From Corynebacterium callunae DSM 20147 (GTDB lineage Bacteria > Actinomycetota > Actinomycetes > Mycobacteriales > Mycobacteriaceae), in NCBI RefSeq assembly GCF_000344785.1, contig NC_020506.1:992001-1056000 (forward strand): DNA of 64,000 nt, written 5' to 3'. The translations under genes and the position numbers were made by a program. Positions 61,451 to 64,000 of the stretch are shown here, one piece after another. The notes under the pieces are model-generated. The model saw only the letters and a list, made by a program, of their open reading frames with translations, made no database searches and had not been told where the DNA came from. How positions within the stretch are numbered: position 1 is the first letter of the stretch; each line of letters begins with the position of its first letter.

Positions 61451-62650
61451 GTGAACAATACGGAAGAGCCAAAGCTGCTCAGTCCAACTTTTGTTATGGG
61501 TTGGATCGCAAACTTTCTCCAATTTTTGGTGTTCTATTTTCTCATCACCACCATGGCACTTTATGCCATCAAAGAATTCCAGGCTTCAGAAACCATGGGT
61601 GGACTAGCCTCCAGCGCCTTTGTTATCGGCGCGGTATTCTCCCGCTTGGTATCGGGCTACATTATTGACCGCGTGGGACGGCGCCGCATCATGCTGATTG
61701 GCGTGGTAGCAACGACCATTGCCTGTGCCCTTTATTTCTTTGCGGATTCTCTGGAATTGCTTATTGCTGTTCGTCTTTTCCACGGACTGTCATATGCCTT
61801 TGCCGGAACCGCAATTATGGCCATGGTGCAAGAGATTATTCCTGCTGCCAGGCGTTCTGAGGGAACTGGCTACCTTGCCCTTGGCACTACAGTTTCCGCA
61901 GCTATTGGACCTGCAATCGCACTATTTGTACTGGGATCCTTTGATTACAACACGCTCTTTTGGGTTGTGATGGTAACTTCCCTCATCGGCCTTGGTGCTG
62001 TGATCTTTATGTACCTTAAAACTTCGGAGCCAGCTGCCGAAGGGGAGCCAGTTAAATTTAGCTTCCGCAGCATTATTACTCCTGCAGTGCTGCCAATTGG
62101 CCTCTTTATGCTGCTGGTGGCTTTTGCGTATTCCGGAGTTATTGCTTATCTCAATGCCTACGCTGAAGATCGCGATGTACTCGCCGGAGCAGGGCTCTTC
62201 TTCATTGCTTATTCCATTGCTATGTTCCTGATGCGTTCTTTCTTGGGCAAGCTGCAAGACCGCCGTGGTGACAATATTGTTGTCTTCTTCGGACTGATTT
62301 TCTTCGCTTTGGCCTTGCTGGTTCTTTCCTTTGCACAGCAGAATTGGCAGGTCGTGGTGGCAGGTGTGTTCGCGGGCTTGGGCTATGGAACCTTGATGCC
62401 AGCAGCGCAGTCCATCGCTGTTGGAGTAGTGGACCGCACACAATTTGGCTCTGCCTTCTCCACCTTGTTCCTCTTTGTGGATCTCGGCTTTGGTATCGGC
62501 CCAATTTTGCTGGGTGGCATTTTGAGCGCGATTGGTTTTGGCTCCATGTACCTGATTTTGGCCGGCGTGGTAGTGCTCGCAGCGCTGTTTTATCTTTTAA
62601 CCCACGCTCAGCATCCCCGTGCAAAACAGGGATTTTTGCCAGAAGTCTAG
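61451..62650 (+). CDS. MFS transporter (drug efflux type)
   Basis: 399 residues from GTG 61451, twelve hydrophobic helices. The loop 2-3 motif DRVGRRRIMLIG and the helix-rich arrangement fit the major facilitator superfamily, with a second half starting near residue 205. Control by the divergent MarR gene suggests efflux of a toxic compound or metabolite. Confidence 0.87.
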   Translation: MNNTEEPKLLSPTFVMGWIANFLQFLVFYFLITTMALYAIKEFQASETMGGLASSAFVIGAVFSRLVSGYIIDRVGRRRIMLIGVVATTIACALYFFADSLELLIAVRLFHGLSYAFAGTAIMAMVQEIIPAARRSEGTGYLALGTTVSAAIGPAIALFVLGSFDYNTLFWVVMVTSLIGLGAVIFMYLKTSEPAAEGEPVKFSFRSIITPAVLPIGLFMLLVAFAYSGVIAYLNAYAEDRDVLAGAGLFFIAYSIAMFLMRSFLGKLQDRRGDNIVVFFGLIFFALALLVLSFAQQNWQVVVAGVFAGLGYGTLMPAAQSIAVGVVDRTQFGSAFSTLFLFVDLGFGIGPILLGGILSAIGFGSMYLILAGVVVLAALFYLLTHAQHPRAKQGFLPEV

Positions 62651-62671
62651 TTAATTTTAGATCTCGGCTTT

Positions 62672-63763
62672 TTAGTGCGGGGAGAAGCTGGAACGCACCG
62701 TGGCAACTGCGCTTTTCAGCGCCTGCGCAGCAAAATCCACATCCTCCGGAGTGTGGGATGCTGAAAAAGTGAAGCGCACTGAGGTTCTGGCTAGATCTTC
62801 GGAATAACCGAGCCCAAGCAAAACATGAGAAACCTCGCCTTGACCGCAGGCGGAGCCGGGGGAGCAAATAACTCCCAAACGCTCCAACTCCAACAACACG
62901 GTTTCCGCACCGGTGCCCTCAAAAACAAAGGATGCATGTCCAGGTAGACGCATTGTCGGATGGCCACTAAGCTGCGCACCCTCAATCTCTAGCGCGGAAG
63001 TTATGAAACCGGAAAGGTCAGGAAAAAGCTCTTCCCGAGCCAGCTCCAAAGCGGTGGCAAAAGCAACTGCGCCGGCTACATTTTCGGTGCCGCTGCGTCG
63101 TCCTTTTTCTTGTCCGCCGCCATGAATAACAGGCTCCAAAGGCGCCTTAGACCATAAAGCGCCAATGCCTTTGGGTGCTCCCACTTTGTGTCCGGACAGA
63201 CTAATTGCAGAAACATCCAAGTCAAGTGGTAAATGTGCGGCCTGGACAGCATCAACATGAAAAGGCGCACTGGTTGCTTGAGCAAGCTCTGCTATTGGCT
63301 GAATGGTGCCGATTTCATTATTGGCGTAGTGCACACTGACCAAGGTGGTGTCCTCGCGGCTGAGCTGTTTTAGCTCTTCCGCACTGACTTGGCCATAACG
63401 ATCCGGAGTGAGCATGCTGATCTCAAAACCATGGAATCTTCGCAGATAATCCAAGGATTCCAAGACCGCTTTGTGCTCAAGAGGCGTGCTGATAATGTGC
63501 CGACCACGTGGATTTGCCAAGGCAATGCCCTTAATCGCCAAGTTATCGGCTTCGGTGCCGCCAGCAGTAAAAGTAATCTGCGTGGCTCTTTTGCCCAAAA
63601 CCTTGGCGATTGTTTGGCGTGCGCCTTTGAGTCCCTCGGCCGCAGCCCGGCCAAAGGCATGGGGGCTTGAGGGGTTGCCAAAGGTGCCGGTGAGATAGGG
63701 CCACATCGCCTCAAGTGCTTCTCGACGAACCCCAGTGGTGGCTGCATTATCTAGATAAAGCAT
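62672..63763 (-). CDS. nadS: cysteine desulfurase NadS
   Basis: 363-residue NifS-type PLP enzyme: LDNAATTGVRREALEAM at the start, PLP lysine in SLSGHKVGAPKGIGAL, and catalytic cysteine in SACGQGEVS. It is adjacent to nadC with one coding gene ending where the next begins. In C. glutamicum the nadA-nadC-nadS operon uses NadS to build the iron-sulfur cluster of quinolinate synthase NadA; the same role is inferred. Confidence 0.92.
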   Translation of the reverse strand: MLYLDNAATTGVRREALEAMWPYLTGTFGNPSSPHAFGRAAAEGLKGARQTIAKVLGKRATQITFTAGGTEADNLAIKGIALANPRGRHIISTPLEHKAVLESLDYLRRFHGFEISMLTPDRYGQVSAEELKQLSREDTTLVSVHYANNEIGTIQPIAELAQATSAPFHVDAVQAAHLPLDLDVSAISLSGHKVGAPKGIGALWSKAPLEPVIHGGGQEKGRRSGTENVAGAVAFATALELAREELFPDLSGFITSALEIEGAQLSGHPTMRLPGHASFVFEGTGAETVLLELERLGVICSPGSACGQGEVSHVLLGLGYSEDLARTSVRFTFSASHTPEDVDFAAQALKSAVATVRSSFSPH

Positions 63764-64000
63764 TTATGCGACATCCAAACCCAGATCCAAGGCCTTGATG
63801 GAGTGGGTGAGCGCACCCACCGAGATGATGTCTACACCGGTGCGGGCAATATCTGCCACGGTATTAAGGTTTACTCCGCCAGATGCTTCTACTAGAGCAC
63901 GTCCTGCAATCTGAGCTACGCCTTTTTCCAGGTCAGCCAGGCTAAAGTTATCCAACATGATGGTATCCACACCTGCTGCAAGGACTGCATCAATTTGATC
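63764..64000 (-). CDS. nadC: nicotinate-nucleotide pyrophosphorylase (quinolinate phosphoribosyltransferase), C-terminal part
   Basis: The last 78 residues; the gene continues past the right edge. DTIMLDNFS, VEASGGVNLNTVADIARTGVDIISVGALTHS and the closing LDLGLDV are the conserved C-terminal barrel end of NadC, with the phosphate-binding SGG and GAL loops. Converts quinolinate and PRPP to nicotinate mononucleotide. No bases separate its stop from the nadS start. Confidence 0.95.
   Translation of the reverse strand, partial: DQIDAVLAAGVDTIMLDNFSLADLEKGVAQIAGRALVEASGGVNLNTVADIARTGVDIISVGALTHSIKALDLGLDVA

Overview
The window is a chromosomal piece of a Corynebacterium, most likely a close relative of C. 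glutamicum. Evidence from the sequence: moderate GC content; predicted gene products that closely resemble what I know of C. glutamicum proteins (GlyA, YchF, MetP/MetS, PrpDBC, NadC/NadS); a perfect McbR-type operator; many GTG/TTG or apparently leaderless starts; and a gene order (Z-prenyl synthase, coaA, glyA, fum, glpX, DUF4245, xseBA, ispH, ychF) that is also kept in mycobacteria. Species assignment is inference.

Layout. 1-8.2 kb: end of aroG (DAHP synthase), a Z-prenyl diphosphate synthase, a flavodoxin, coaA, glyA, and the folate pair pabAB-pabC, then a divergent DUF5997 / LysR-effector-domain pair around a symmetric bidirectional promoter. 8.2-13.2 kb: GNAT acetyltransferase, then a 5-oxoprolinase operon (NRAMP-like transporter, pxpA, pxpB, pxpC) with a divergent GntR regulator. 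13.4-20.6 kb: unknown protein, fumarase, two flavin/FMN reductases (one with a McbR box), GlpX fructose-1,6-bisphosphatase, DUF4245 membrane protein, ADP-ribosylglycohydrolase.

20.9-28.3 kb is an accessory island. An adhesin-like surface protein gene is split into an N-terminal piece (20877-21876) and a C-terminal membrane anchor (28195-28269). Between them are two identical 1293-bp IS3-family copies in opposite orientation, enclosing about 3.1 kb of foreign, plasmid- or ICE-like DNA (ssb, a secreted-protein/cytosolic-protein pair, a small membrane protein, and two genes cut by the IS copies), followed by the remnant of a second, related IS3 element.

28.3-44 kb: xseB-xseA, ispH, DUF6542 protein, rmuC, AI-2E-type transporter, metS-metP, ychF, PH-like membrane protein, XRE-cupin regulator divergent from a frameshifted methyltransferase-flavoprotein fusion, DUF4177, a decayed CDF transporter, a 2'-5' RNA ligase-like protein and a SulP transporter. 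44-49.2 kb: methylcitrate cycle operon prpDBC with divergent activator prpR and a GlxR-like site. 49.2-56 kb: VOC remnant, frameshifted NAD(P)-binding protein, secreted DUF4185 protein divergent from a sugar-dehydrogenase-like lipoprotein, and a VWA/AAA chelatase-type pair. 56-64 kb: histidine phosphatase, SCO1664 family, PEP-mutase family, ABC-F, OsmC, PhnA-type zinc ribbon, MarR regulator with MFS transporter and twin operators, nadS and the end of nadC.

Most notable beyond ordinary annotation: (i) the 10-mer GTCGAMAAGC occurs at least 21 times, in both orientations, in coding and non-coding DNA but not in the IS island; (ii) the composite-transposon-like island; (iii) several broken genes, two of them by single-base changes in homopolymer runs; (iv) an apparent ATT start codon of an FMN reductase.
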